DNA of 34,180 bases from Pseudomonadota bacterium (GTDB taxonomy: Bacteria; Bdellovibrionota_B; Oligoflexia; Oligoflexales; CAIYRB01), in the NCBI GenBank assembly GCA_026390445.1, contig JAPLFX010000034.1:1-34180 (forward strand). The letters run 5' to 3'. Every line of letters starts with the position of its first letter. Positions within the stretch are counted from its first letter, which is position 1. Under the pieces are notes generated by a model that saw only the letters and a program-made list of their open reading frames with translations, did no database searches and had not been told where the DNA came from. The position numbers and the translations under genes are program-made. Below are positions 26,215 through 34,180 of this stretch, one piece after another.

Positions 26215-26711
26215 AACAGCCGTGAGCCTCCTGCGCGGCGTTTTGGAGCCCGGCACTCCTGGGTCTGGCTGACGAGGGACTCGAGGTCTTTAGTCAGTTC
26301 CCGCCTGTGGACCAGGTCGCTAAGTATAATGCCAGAAAGTGCTGAGCGAATCGCGGAGGAAATCAGTCCCCAGGCATCCTTTGAGCTGCAAACATGCTCG
26401 GAGACACAACCGACGCCTCCTTCTAGGCACTGCACTGGCTGAAAGCCGTCTTCGACGGCCAGAAAGATCTCCCAGACGGAGACGGCTTCAGCGGATCTAA
26501 GCAACCGATAGCCGCCGCTGCGACCACGCACGCTGCCGAGTAAACCGGCCTCGCGTAGGCGGCTAAGGATATGGTCCATGTAATCCAGAGGAATACCCTG
26601 GCGCACGGCGATATCGCTGCGCTGCACAACGGCCGCTTCGTCGGCGCTAGCGTGCTCGGTCAGATCCATCATGATCTTGAGCGCGTATCGACTTTTCGAG
26701 GTGATGTTCAT
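26211..26711 (-). CDS. Rrf2/IscR-family Fe-S transcription regulator
   Basis: The product has 166 residues from ATG 26711; a GTG one codon earlier is possible and AGGAG lies 7 bases upstream. The N-terminal winged helix ([41 protein letters not shown]) is typical of Rrf2 proteins. Counting from the preceding GTG, the cluster-binding cysteines are C96, C103 and C109 (CX6CX5C); E. coli IscR has CX5CX5C. It probably senses Fe-S status and represses the suf operon from within. It lies 22 bp after the second Nfu gene, and its stop overlaps the nuoB start. The palindrome upstream of sufB is a candidate site. Confidence 0.9.
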   Translation of the reverse strand: MNITSKSRYALKIMMDLTEHASADEAAVVQRSDIAVRQGIPLDYMDHILSRLREAGLLGSVRGRSGGYRLLRSAEAVSVWEIFLAVEDGFQPVQCLEGGVGCVSEHVCSSKDAWGLISSAIRSALSGIILSDLVHRRELTKDLESLVSQTQECRAPKRRAGGSRLL

Positions 26712-26733
26712 CACCAGGCTCCTTGACGGCGCA

Positions 26734-27153
26734 TCATTGCACCGGAATCACATCGGTAATCGCTTCTTCGCCGAACTGCTCTTGGAGCATTTGCTGAACG
26801 CCGTTGACCAAGGTCATGGTCGACGACGGGCAGCCAGAACATCCACCACCGAGTCGGATGTGCGCCATGCCCGATTCATAGGCTTCTAGCCGGGCAAATC
26901 CGGAGTGCAGGGCCAGCATCTCCGACACTGGACCCTCCAAGTACAGCGCAATGTCTTGCGCCTGACCGCTGAACTGGCTGCTGGTCAGGGGTTCGCCGAA
27001 GCTGCCCTGCTCATCCAAACCCAGCAGCCCACGCATCGCTTCTTCCGCCTCGTCCTTGGTCAGGCCGTGGGCGACCTTGCCTGAAGGGACATGGGTTGCC
27101 TGCCAACTGCCATCGGCCTTGCTGCTGATCACCACTGATTGTAGATCGCTCAT
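26734..27153 (-). CDS. NifU C-terminal-domain protein (second Nfu)
   Basis: The product has 139 residues. The C-terminal half carries a NifU-like fold with the cluster CxxC at C105-C108 (GGGCSGCPSSTMTL). The N-terminal half (about 1-60) is not recognised. It probably carries and delivers [4Fe-4S] clusters. The ATG at 27153 overlaps the upstream nfu stop (ATGA). Two Nfu-type genes in tandem suggest division of labour among targets, which I infer. Confidence 0.85.
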   Translation of the reverse strand: MSDLQSVVISSKADGSWQATHVPSGKVAHGLTKDEAEEAMRGLLGLDEQGSFGEPLTSSQFSGQAQDIALYLEGPVSEMLALHSGFARLEAYESGMAHIRLGGGCSGCPSSTMTLVNGVQQMLQEQFGEEAITDVIPVQ

Positions 27154-27722
27154 ACAGCCACCACCTCCAAGTAAGGATTGAATTCCGTGCGTAGGATGCT
27201 CTCGATACCTTCCAAGGTACCGGTCATCGCGCTTGGGCAACTGCCGCAGGCGCCCTGATAGCGCACCGTCAGGATGTTGCCGTCGAGTTCTAGGACCTCG
27301 AGGTCACCGCCGTCCGCCTGCAGACCAGGACGGATGGTGCGATCAAGGATCTCTTCGATTTCTACCAAGTGTGGATCTAGGGGCGCGCCATTGGACTTTG
27401 GCTTGGGCATCCGGTCGTCGAAGTCGGCATCATGGGTCGGCAAGGCCGAGCGGATCACGTCCTCGACGCTGAGTGCTAAGACAGCCCAATCCGAAGCACC
27501 ATTTTGTGTCACCGTCAGGACATTTTCAAACAGATGCACCTGGCTGACATTGGCCAGTCGCAACAAACGCGCGGCGAGTGGCACATGCTCGCACTCGCGC
27601 GTCTCAGTGTAGGACACCTTGCCGGTGCGTTTGACGTCGCTGTTTAAGATAAACTTCCAGGCGTTCGGATTGGGCGTCCGCTGCGTCCGGATCTGGAGGT
27701 CTTTGGCGGGTTGCGATTCCAT
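27150..27722 (-). CDS. Nfu-type Fe-S carrier (Nfu_N plus NifU C-terminal domain)
   Basis: The 190-residue product has an Nfu N-terminal domain (about 10-95, starting RTQRTPNPNAWKFIL) and a NifU C-terminal domain (about 115-190) with C159-GS-C162. It resembles Nfu1/NfuA-like carriers that accept clusters from the SufBCD scaffold and pass them to apoproteins. The ATG at 27722 follows the sufU stop by 5 bp with GGAG upstream; a longer frame to 27797 is the shadow of sufU. It is coupled to the next Nfu gene by an ATGA overlap. Confidence 0.9.
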   Translation of the reverse strand: MESQPAKDLQIRTQRTPNPNAWKFILNSDVKRTGKVSYTETRECEHVPLAARLLRLANVSQVHLFENVLTVTQNGASDWAVLALSVEDVIRSALPTHDADFDDRMPKPKSNGAPLDPHLVEIEEILDRTIRPGLQADGGDLEVLELDGNILTVRYQGACGSCPSAMTGTLEGIESILRTEFNPYLEVVAV

Positions 27723-27727
27723 GCGAC

Positions 27728-28180
27728 TTACTCCGTCGACACCGTCGGTTGGTTGGATAGAGCACCGCTGAGTGCATGCCAGGCTAAGGCCGCGCATTTG
27801 ACGCGTGCCGGGTATTGCCAGATGCCAGAGAAGATCTTCAGCTTGCCGAGTTGGTTGGGTGCGGATTCAGGGTTCAGCTCGCCTTTGAGCAGGCTTTGAA
27901 ATTCGCCAAACATCGCTTGGGCGACCTCGACCTTGGCGCCTTTGAGCGCCACCGTCATCATCGACGCCGAGGCCTTGCAGATCGCGCAGCCCGAGCCCTC
28001 AAAGGCAATTTGCTGGATGATGCCGTCTGCGGTGACTTCGAGGTAAACCCAGAGGTGATCGCCACACAGGGGGTTGAAGCCTTCGGCGGCACGGTTGCCA
28101 CCGTCGAGCTTGCCGAAGTTTCTCGGCCGCTTATTATGCTCGAGAATCACCTGCTGATAGAGTTCCATCTGGCTGCTCAT
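27728..28180 (-). CDS. sufU: SufU sulfur-transfer protein
   Basis: SufU accepts persulfide sulfur from SufS and passes it to SufBCD. The product has 150 residues. The zinc/sulfur ligands are C39, D41 (LCGD), C65 (GSGCAICKASASMM) and C129 (RVKCAALAW). The insertion between these that marks SufU rather than IscU is present. It replaces SufE, which is absent here. Its ATG overlaps the sufS stop (ATGA). Confidence 0.93.
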   Translation of the reverse strand: MSSQMELYQQVILEHNKRPRNFGKLDGGNRAAEGFNPLCGDHLWVYLEVTADGIIQQIAFEGSGCAICKASASMMTVALKGAKVEVAQAMFGEFQSLLKGELNPESAPNQLGKLKIFSGIWQYPARVKCAALAWHALSGALSNQPTVSTE

Positions 28181-29400
28181 GCAAACAACCTCTGGGTCTT
28201 TTCGATCGCCACGACCAGGGCATCGATTTCGGCTTTGGTATTGTAAAAGGACAGACTAGCCCTCGCCGTTGCTGGTAGGCCAAAACGCTGCATCAGCGGC
28301 TGGGTGCAGTGGTGACCAGCGCGAATCGCGATGCCCTCTTGGTCGAGTAAGGTGCCGATGTCGTGCGGATGAATGTCGTCTAGGGTAAAGCCCAGGATGC
28401 TCGTCTTTTGCGCTGCCGTGCCGATCTGTTGCAGGCCTTTGATCTGGCGCAAACAGGACGTACCATAGTGCAGCAGCTCTGCCTCGGCGGCAGCAATGCG
28501 CTCCAGGCCCAAGGAGTTGACATAATCGATGGCAGCACCGAGGCCAATGACCCCGGCAATATGTGGTGTCCCCGCCTCGAATTTCGCCGGTAGCTCGGCA
28601 TAGGTGGTCTTGGCAAAGCTGACCGAGCGGATCATGTCGCCGCCGCTGAGAAACGGCGGCATGGTGTCGAGCAGGGCGCGGCGGCCGTAGAGGACACCGA
28701 CGCCGGTTGGGCCAAATAATTTGTGCGAAGAGAAAGCTAGGAAATCAACGCCTAGAGCTTGAACATCGAGCGTTTTGTGCGCCACGGCCTGGGCGCAATC
28801 GAGCAGCACGGGGATGTCCCGGCTGTGCGCCATGGCGATGATCTGCTCGATAGGGTTGATGGTGCCCAGAGCATTGGACACGGCCACGATCGAGACCAAA
28901 CGCGTGCGAGCATTGATCAGTTGTTCCAACTCGGGCAATAGGAGTTCGCCAGCGTCGTTGATCGGAGCGACCCGCAGAATCGTTCCTTGGCGCTCACATA
29001 GGAGCTGCCACGGCACGATATTGGAATGATGCTCCATCTCGGAGATGATGATCTCGTCGCCAGGCTTGAGACGTGCGCCAAAGCTGTGCGCCACGAGGTT
29101 GATCGCTCCGGTAGTGCCGCTGGTGAAGATGACCTCGGCAGCTTCCTTAGCGTTGAGAAAAGCGCGCACCTTTTCCCGCGACGCATCGAATTTGCGCGTC
29201 GCCTCTTCACTTAGAAAATGCACACCACGGTGCACATTGGCTGCACCCATGCGGTAATGCTCGGTCACCGCCTCAACGACACTCGTCGGCTTTAGCGTAG
29301 TGGCGGCGTTGTCCATATAGATCAGTGGCTTACCGCGAGCCAGTTGATCGAGTACAGGAAAGTCGCGGCGAACCGCCTGAATGTCTAGCGGAAGACTCAA
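28177..29400 (-). CDS. sufS: Cysteine desulfurase SufS
   Basis: SufS takes sulfur from cysteine, leaving alanine, and supplies it for Fe-S cluster assembly. The product has 407 residues from TTG 29400, close to the E. coli 406; a frame to 29580 is a shadow of sufD. The pyridoxal phosphate Lys is K227 (SSHKLFG) and the persulfide Cys is C365 (AGHHCTQPLM). The start overlaps the sufD stop (TTGA), so translation would normally be coupled to sufD. A loss of sufD reading may therefore reduce SufS. Confidence 0.94.
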   Translation of the reverse strand: MSLPLDIQAVRRDFPVLDQLARGKPLIYMDNAATTLKPTSVVEAVTEHYRMGAANVHRGVHFLSEEATRKFDASREKVRAFLNAKEAAEVIFTSGTTGAINLVAHSFGARLKPGDEIIISEMEHHSNIVPWQLLCERQGTILRVAPINDAGELLLPELEQLINARTRLVSIVAVSNALGTINPIEQIIAMAHSRDIPVLLDCAQAVAHKTLDVQALGVDFLAFSSHKLFGPTGVGVLYGRRALLDTMPPFLSGGDMIRSVSFAKTTYAELPAKFEAGTPHIAGVIGLGAAIDYVNSLGLERIAAAEAELLHYGTSCLRQIKGLQQIGTAAQKTSILGFTLDDIHPHDIGTLLDQEGIAIRAGHHCTQPLMQRFGLPATARASLSFYNTKAEIDALVVAIEKTQRLFA

Positions 29401-30588
29401 AGGAAATACCCCATCGTCAAGGGCCGAAGCGCTGCGTGGAGGCGCGGAGCATGCAGCATCACATCGTCGGCGAAGGCTTGAACCAGCATGCGGCGCGCCT
29501 CGGTCGGTGGCAGCCCCCGGCTGGTTAGATAAAATAGTTGGTCGTCGTTCAACTGCCCAACACTGGCGCCGTGCGAGCATTTGACGTCGTCGGCGTCGAT
29601 CTGCAGTTCCGGTTTGGTATCGATCTCGGCGTCGCTGCTGAGCAGCAGATTGCGATTCATCTGGTACGCCTGAGTCAGCTGCGCGTCGCGGCGAACGCGA
29701 ACGACGCCGTTAAACACTGCGCGCGAAACGCCGTCCAGGATGCCCTTATAGAGCTGCCGGCTGATTGCATGGGGCACCTGATGATCGACCACCGTGTGAT
29801 GATCCACGTGCTGACCCTCGCGGGTCAAATAGAGGCCGTTTAAGATCACTTCGCTGCCTTGACCCGCTAGGCCGATGTCGATGTCGACGCGGGCCAGTTT
29901 GGCGCCGGCGCATAAGGACAGCGACGTCAGCTTGGCCGCGGCAGCTAGTTCGGCTCGCACGCGGCCAATATGCAGTGCTAGCGGTGCCTCGAGTTGGCAG
30001 CGTTGGTGATCAAGCTGCGCGCCAGACGCAAGTTCGATATCCGTCACCGTGTTGGTAAAGGACGTGGTGCCTTCGTCTACAGATATGAAGGTCTCCACCA
30101 CTTCGCCTTTGGCTTCGGCGCCAAGTACCAGCATATGGCGCGGAAACGTCACCAAGCGGTCTTTGCCGCTGCCGACATGGATGATATGGATGCGGCGTTC
30201 GCAGGTGACGCCAGGATTCCACTCGATGAACAGGCCGCTGGCGAGGAAGGCCTGTGGGCAGGTCGCCAAGTTGTTCCAAGGGGGTGACTATACGACCATT
30301 GACCAGTACCAGGGTGATGTCGCCTGCTTGAACGTAGGGCGCCAAAACCTCGGCGGTGACGACGTCTTGAGGTGCAAGTGAAAACGCACCTTCGGTGAGG
30401 CTGCGTAGGCTGGTGTAGCGCCAATCTTCGTGCTTGCGGGTCGGTAAACCGATCTGCACGAAATCGGCAAAGGCCAGCTCGCGGTGCTCTCTGAGCCAAG
30501 CCGCATCGCCGGCGCGGTCGCGGCTAAAACCGGCGAAGGCGGAGGCAAACGAGACAGCGGCCTGAGATGCTGGAGAGACGTGATTCAC
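29397..30588 (-). pseudogene. sufD: SufD, interrupted by an apparent out-of-frame internal deletion
   Basis: SufD partners SufB and SufC in the Fe-S scaffold. The start is GTG 30588 with AAGGAG upstream. The first frame gives the normal N-terminus (LPTRKHEDWRYTSLR, LVNGRIVTPLEQLGDLPTG, to about 30250), then nonsense. A second frame, one base shifted, takes up near 30254 with QAFLASGLFIEWNPGV and continues to a typical C-terminus (KPELQIDADDVKCSHGASVG, DDQLFYLTSRG) ending at 29397. The two parts sum to about 398 residues. The segment normally linking NGR to the AFxxxG region seems absent, so some tens of residues are missing as well as the frame. Real decay, strain variation and assembly error are all possible. 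The downstream frame is not degraded, which favours a recent event or an artefact. Confidence 0.78.
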
Positions 30589-30598
30589 CGGGATCTCC

Positions 30599-31351
30599 TT
30601 AGTTGAGCAACCAGTCGTAGCCGCGTTCTTCAATCTCAAGCGCGAGGCTCTTGTCGCCGCTTTTGATGATCTGGCCGTTGGCCAGGACGTGGACGAAGTC
30701 CGGGACGATATAGCTCAGGATGCGTTGATAGTGGGTAATTAAGACCACCGCGTTGCTATCAGTGCGCAGCTTATTGACCCCTTCCGAGACTAGGCGCAGC
30801 GAGTCGACATCGAGGCCAGAGTCGGTTTCGTCGAGGATCGCAAGGCGCGGTGCTAGCACGGCCATTTGCAGGATCTCGTTGCGCTTCTTCTCGCCACCTG
30901 AGAAGTCGACGTTGAGCTGGCGGTCCATGAACTTGGCGTCCATGCCGAGAAACTGGATCTTCTCACGCAGGTAACTGTCGAAATCAAGCGGGTCCATCTC
31001 CTCGACACCTTGGTCGCGGCAGATAGCATTGAATGCGGCCCGAAGGAACTCGGCGTTGTTGACGCCCGGGACTTCGACTGGGTACTGGTAGGCCAGGAAG
31101 ATGCCAGCGCGGGCCCGTTCGTCAGGAGCCAAGTCGAGCAGGTTCTTTGGCTTGAAGTTGATGTCGTAGTGGATCGTCCCGCTGGCGACGGCGTAATCTG
31201 GGTGGCCGGCGAGGACCTTAGACAGCGTGCTCTTGCCGGAGCCATTCGGGCCCATGATGGCGTGAACTTCGCCCTCATTCACCTTGAGGTTGAGGCCTTT
31301 AAGGATCTCTTTCGCGCCGACTGTCACATGTAGGTTGCTGATATCAAGCAT
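30599..31351 (-). CDS. sufC: SufC ATPase
   Basis: SufC is the ABC-type ATPase of the SufBCD scaffold complex; it is soluble and not a transporter. The product has 250 residues. Walker A is GPNGSGKST (34-42), the signature is NVDFSGGEKKRNEI and Walker B is LAILDETDSGLD. The ATG at 31351 is 3 bp after the sufB stop. The sufC stop lies in the Shine-Dalgarno region of sufD. It is intact. Confidence 0.96.
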   Translation of the reverse strand: MLDISNLHVTVGAKEILKGLNLKVNEGEVHAIMGPNGSGKSTLSKVLAGHPDYAVASGTIHYDINFKPKNLLDLAPDERARAGIFLAYQYPVEVPGVNNAEFLRAAFNAICRDQGVEEMDPLDFDSYLREKIQFLGMDAKFMDRQLNVDFSGGEKKRNEILQMAVLAPRLAILDETDSGLDVDSLRLVSEGVNKLRTDSNAVVLITHYQRILSYIVPDFVHVLANGQIIKSGDKSLALEIEERGYDWLLN

Positions 31352-31354
31352 CGC

Positions 31355-32800
31355 TTATCCCACGCTCCCTTCGAGCTTCATCTCTAATAACCTTACTGCC
31401 TCGACGGAAAACTCCAGCGGCAGTTCCTTAAATACTTCTTTGCAGAATCCATTGAGTAGCAGGCTGATCGCCCCCTCGTCGTCGAGGCCGCGCGACTTCA
31501 GATAAAAGATCTGTTCAGCACTGATCTTGGACGTGGTCGCCTCATGCTCGACTTTGGCGGTCTTATTCTTGATTTCCATATACGGGTAGGTATTGGCACT
31601 GGACTTATTGCCGACCAGCATCGAGTCACACTGCGAGAAATTGCGCGCGTTCTCGGCGCTCGGCAGGATGCGGACTTGGCCCCGGTAGCTGTTCACGGAC
31701 TCATCGGCACTGATGCCTTTGGAGATGATCTTACTGGTCGTGTTCTTACCGATATGGATCATCTTGGTGCCGGTGTCGGCCTGCATCTTGTTGTTGGTCA
31801 AAGCGACCGAGTAAAACTCACCGACCGAGGAGTCGCCTTGCAGGATGACGCTTGGATACTTCCAGGTGATCGCTGAACCGGTCTCGACCTGGGTCCAGGA
31901 AATCTTTGAGCGGTAGCCGGAGCACAGGCCGCGCTTGGTGACAAAGTTATAGATGCCGCCTTTACCCTCGCGGTCGCCGGCGTACCAGTTTTGCACGGTC
32001 GAATATTTGATCTCGGCGTTGTCCAAGGCGACCAATTCCACCACCGCTGCGTGTAGTTGGTTCTCATCGCGCATGGGAGCCGTGCAGCCTTCGAGGTAGC
32101 TGACGTGGCTGCCCTCCTCGGCAATGATCAAAGTGCGCTCAAATTGACCTGTTTCGGCCGCGTTGATCCGGAAGTAGGTCGATAGCTCCAGCGGGCAGCG
32201 CACGCCTTTGGGGATATAAACAAAGGACCCGTCGCTGAAGACGGCTGAGTTGAGGGCGGCATAGAAGTTGTCTTTATACGGGACCACGCTGCCAAGCCAC
32301 TTTTTGACCAACTCAGGATGTTCGCGCAATGCCTCAGAAAATGAACAAAAGATGACGCCAACCTTGCCCAGCTCGGCCTTGTGCGTCGTGGCCACCGACA
32401 CCGAGTCAAAGACCGCGTCGACGGCAACCCCGGTCAAGCGCTTTTGCTCCGACAGCGGAATACCGAGGCGGTTAAAGGTGGCGATGATCTCGGCATCGAC
32501 CTCCTCCAAGCTCTTTGGTCCGTCGCCCTTTTTCTTTGGTGCGGAGTAGTAGCGCAGGTCCTGAAAGTCGATGGGCGGGTAGGCCACATGCGCCCATGTC
32601 GGTTCGACCATCTTGAGCCAATGGCGGTAGGCCTTTAGGCGAAAGTCCAGGACGAAGTCGGGCTCCTCTTTAATCGCAGACAGCCGACGGATCACGTCTT
32701 CGTTTAAGCCCTTTGGGAAGGACTCGGACTCGACGTCGGTCACGAACCCGTACTTGTACTCGCGGTTCGAGAAGGGGCTTTTCACCGCATCTGCGGCCAT
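31355..32800 (-). CDS. sufB: SufB Fe-S scaffold protein
   Basis: SufB holds the nascent Fe-S cluster in the SufBC2D complex. The product has 481 residues from ATG 32800, which has GGAG at good spacing; ATG 32818 is in frame with weaker context. Typical stretches are [13 protein letters not shown] near the start, [25 protein letters not shown], the cysteine-containing [17 protein letters not shown] and the C-terminal [23 protein letters not shown]. It is first in the operon. It lies about 94 bp downstream of the palindrome. Confidence 0.96.
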   Translation of the reverse strand: MAADAVKSPFSNREYKYGFVTDVESESFPKGLNEDVIRRLSAIKEEPDFVLDFRLKAYRHWLKMVEPTWAHVAYPPIDFQDLRYYSAPKKKGDGPKSLEEVDAEIIATFNRLGIPLSEQKRLTGVAVDAVFDSVSVATTHKAELGKVGVIFCSFSEALREHPELVKKWLGSVVPYKDNFYAALNSAVFSDGSFVYIPKGVRCPLELSTYFRINAAETGQFERTLIIAEEGSHVSYLEGCTAPMRDENQLHAAVVELVALDNAEIKYSTVQNWYAGDREGKGGIYNFVTKRGLCSGYRSKISWTQVETGSAITWKYPSVILQGDSSVGEFYSVALTNNKMQADTGTKMIHIGKNTTSKIISKGISADESVNSYRGQVRILPSAENARNFSQCDSMLVGNKSSANTYPYMEIKNKTAKVEHEATTSKISAEQIFYLKSRGLDDEGAISLLLNGFCKEVFKELPLEFSVEAVRLLEMKLEGSVG

Positions 32801-32893
32801 AACCGTCTCCAATGCCATTGCTTAAAATCCGTGCGCTATGTTAAGAGCCTGGGTCGCCGAGCGACATGTCCACCGTATTCTTTTCACAGGCGG

Positions 32894-32918
32894 AATGTCT
32901 ACCAATTTGGTCGACATT
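32894..32918. promoter_or_regulatory. Near-perfect 25-bp palindrome upstream of sufB, probable operator
   Basis: Arms AATGTCTACCAA (32894-32905) and TTGGTCGACATT (32907-32918) flank a single central T; 11 of 12 arm positions pair. Further GACAT/ATGTC copies lie at 32863-32870 and 32930-32934. A dimeric repressor such as the operon's own Rrf2 protein, or an iron regulator, would fit. It does not closely match E. coli IscR sites as I know them. Confidence 0.6.
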
Positions 32919-33043
32919 TATCCAGCCCAATGTCGCATCACATATTCCTTCGTAAATCTAGGTAGTTAAGTCCGGCCGAAGCGGCGCCATTGGGGCTGCG
33001 CCTGGTTCCATCAAAGTTTTTGCCGCGCTTGGGCATTTTCTCG

Positions 33044-33072
33044 GTGAAAGATAAGCGGGCTACCGCTATAAC
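33044..33072 (+). promoter_or_regulatory. Sigma-70-like promoter of tRNA-Ser
   Basis: GTGAAA (33044-33049, 4 of 6 matches to TTGACA) and TATAAC (33067-33072, 5 of 6) are separated by 17 bp. Transcription would start near 33080, about 30 bases before the mature tRNA end. The downstream lipoprotein gene could share this transcript. Confidence 0.5.
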
Positions 33073-33110
33073 GATCTGCCTCGGAGCGATCGAGTCTGGG
33101 ATTGGATGAT

Positions 33111-33200
33111 GGAGAAGTGGCCGAGTGGCTGAAGGTACCGCACTCGAAATGCGGCGAGGGGGAAACTCCTCCGTGAGTTCGAATCTCACCTTCTCCGCCA
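33111..33200 (+). tRNA. tRNA-Ser(CGA)
   Basis: The 90-nt molecule folds as a class II tRNA. Acceptor GGAGAAG pairs with CTTCTCC, followed by G73 and an encoded CCA. The anticodon arm is CCGCA-CTCGAAA-TGCGG, giving anticodon CGA, which reads UCG. A long variable arm, as in serine tRNAs, precedes the T arm GTGAG-TTCGAAT-CTCAC. It is intact. Confidence 0.97.
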
Positions 33201-33220
33201 GACTCAGAGGGAGACTGCCG

Positions 33221-34180
33221 GTGCGCTATTCCATAGTCCGCTTTGCGCTATTGCTATCGATTGTGAGCTGCAAGACCCCGGCCACGCCACCGTCTGCCTC
33301 AGGACTTGCTTCCAGCGGAGGCTCGGCACCGCTTGGTGTTTGCTATGAATACCGCGGCAATGGGACGTCCATCTTCTCGACGATCGGCGGGATCGGCCGG
33401 TTCATGGATCAATTCGGTCCCCCCAATGCGGTGATCGGTACGAGCTCAGGTTCGATCGCCAGCTTTCTGACCGACAGCGTCATGGCGCGAGACCCCATCT
33501 ATGACTGTCCAAATTGCTCCGTGAGCGATGCCACTGAGCGCCGCAGCTTTGTCCTAAAATCCTTCCCGCTATGGCTTACGGCCTATACCAACTCCGATGG
33601 ACTCGCATACGATATCGCCAAAATCAAAGAAACGAAGCGCATCTATGATTTCCTGACCGCGCATGTGTTTAACCAGTCGCACAACGAGCAGGGCGCGACC
33701 GCTCCGGCTACCTCGCCATCGCTGCCGCCCATCGTCGTCGACAATGCCTATGTTCAAGAAATCCTCGGCTTTCAAAGCCTGTCTGTGATCCTAGTGGGAT
33801 CGCGCGAGGTCAAGAAGCTCATCAATCCTGACTTCTATCGGATCGTCGGCTTTGGTGCTCTCCCGAAGCCTGATCTCATAAAGAAGGTCATCGATAACCT
33901 GCTGCTGTTTCGCGGTCAGGCGGACGCCAGCACGTTTCGTCGCCAGAATCTGCTCTATCCTGGCCTGGTGAATTTTGACCGCTTATTTGATCTCATGGGC
34001 GCTGTGGGTGACTGGTACGCCGCCTACGGCAAAGAGTATCCACATGCGGCGATGGCTCAGCTCCTGGGTAGCTGTGCCAAAGGCTCGCGCGGCCAGTGGT
34101 GGAATACCATCGCGGCCCGTGCTTATGGGAGCAGCACTTGTGGGCAGGAGTACTTCCGGTTATTCAGTGCCTATTTTAAC
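33221..34180 (+). CDS. Patatin-like phospholipase lipoprotein (3' end cut by window edge)
   Basis: The frame is open for 320 codons from GTG 33221, with GAGGGAG upstream, to the window edge. The N-terminus has a lipoprotein signal ending IVS-C18, so Cys18 should be lipidated and the protein anchored in a membrane, probably the outer one. GTSSG (74-78, nucleophile Ser76) after a Gly-rich stretch (IGGIGRF) fits a patatin-type Ser-Asp hydrolase, and the YRGNG segment could be part of the oxyanion region. The catalytic Asp is not identified and may lie beyond the edge. It begins 20 bp after the tRNA. Substrate and role are unknown. Confidence 0.72.
   Translation, partial: MRYSIVRFALLLSIVSCKTPATPPSASGLASSGGSAPLGVCYEYRGNGTSIFSTIGGIGRFMDQFGPPNAVIGTSSGSIASFLTDSVMARDPIYDCPNCSVSDATERRSFVLKSFPLWLTAYTNSDGLAYDIAKIKETKRIYDFLTAHVFNQSHNEQGATAPATSPSLPPIVVDNAYVQEILGFQSLSVILVGSREVKKLINPDFYRIVGFGALPKPDLIKKVIDNLLLFRGQADASTFRRQNLLYPGLVNFDRLFDLMGAVGDWYAAYGKEYPHAAMAQLLGSCAKGSRGQWWNTIAARAYGSSTCGQEYFRLFSAYFN

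Larger units (their letters stand above)
32801..33110. other. Intergenic region between sufB and tRNA-Ser
   Basis: This 310-bp gap holds the suf control region (a 25-bp palindrome and five ATGTC/GACAT motifs, 32863-32934) and the rightward tRNA promoter (33044-33072). No protein-coding signal is convincing; an 83-codon minus frame (32938-33189) runs through the tRNA gene and is rejected. A clear sigma-70 promoter for sufB was not found. Confidence 0.55.

Noticed and set aside
29401-29580. 60-codon N-terminal extension of SufS
   Set aside because: It is sufD sequence in another frame; TTG 29400 gives the normal SufS length.
30240-30275. Programmed frameshift in sufD instead of a lesion
   Set aside because: A slip would not explain the missing family segment at the junction, and I see no convincing slippery site with a downstream stimulator.
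32938-33189. 83-codon minus-strand frame
   Set aside because: It runs through the tRNA-Ser gene and its promoter and resembles nothing known.

Overview
The window looks like a chromosomal segment of a Gram-negative, moderately GC-rich bacterium (roughly 55-60 % GC by eye). It carries mostly conserved housekeeping genes and shows no insertion sequence, prophage or CRISPR array. An LpxL-type acyltransferase, a lipoprotein signal and exported enzymes point to an outer membrane. The mix of a SufBCDSU/Nfu iron-sulfur operon, two PilZ proteins, a TPR plus winged-helix regulator and a repeat-bearing secreted protease would fit a Bdellovibrionota/Oligoflexia or deltaproteobacterial-type lineage. That placement is only an inference.

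Region 1 (1-7908, minus strand) is the transcription/translation operon rimP-nusA-infB-rbfA-truB, extended by metK, which runs off the left edge. truB and metK overlap by one base. A hairpin followed by six U lies in the rimP leader and could be an attenuator.

Region 2 (8112-13450) holds a PilZ protein gene that converges on, and overlaps by 27 bp, a gene for an exported trypsin-like protease with a GHAIIN hexapeptide array. Divergent from the protease, across a 311-bp AT-rich gap, is a large TPR protein with a C-terminal winged helix.

Region 3 (13456-23293) is mixed metabolism and envelope. It holds a GAPN-like aldehyde dehydrogenase, a dienelactone-hydrolase-family enzyme overlapping a DXD glycosyltransferase, an FAD amine-oxidase-type flavoprotein with a clear terminator, the RNA helicase DbpA, a lipid A acyltransferase-like protein, a small PilZ protein, thymidine kinase and DapD.

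Region 4 (23338-32800) holds a methyltransferase, apaG and hemH, followed by the long minus-strand iron-sulfur operon sufB-sufC-sufD-sufS-sufU-nfu-nfu2-rrf2-nuoB. Most junctions are ATGA overlaps or gaps of a few bases. sufD is broken by what looks like an out-of-frame internal deletion. A lone nuoB is translationally coupled to the Rrf2 regulator gene, and its stop codon shares a TTAA with the stop of convergent hemH (ferrochelatase). A near-perfect 25-bp palindrome lies upstream of sufB.

Region 5 (33044-34180) is a tRNA-Ser(CGA) gene with a plausible promoter, followed 20 bp later by the start of a patatin-like lipoprotein gene that runs off the right edge.

The best candidates for something new are the disrupted sufD with the Rrf2-NuoB coupling and its upstream palindrome, the protease/TPR-winged-helix divergent pair, and the leader terminator of the nusA operon.
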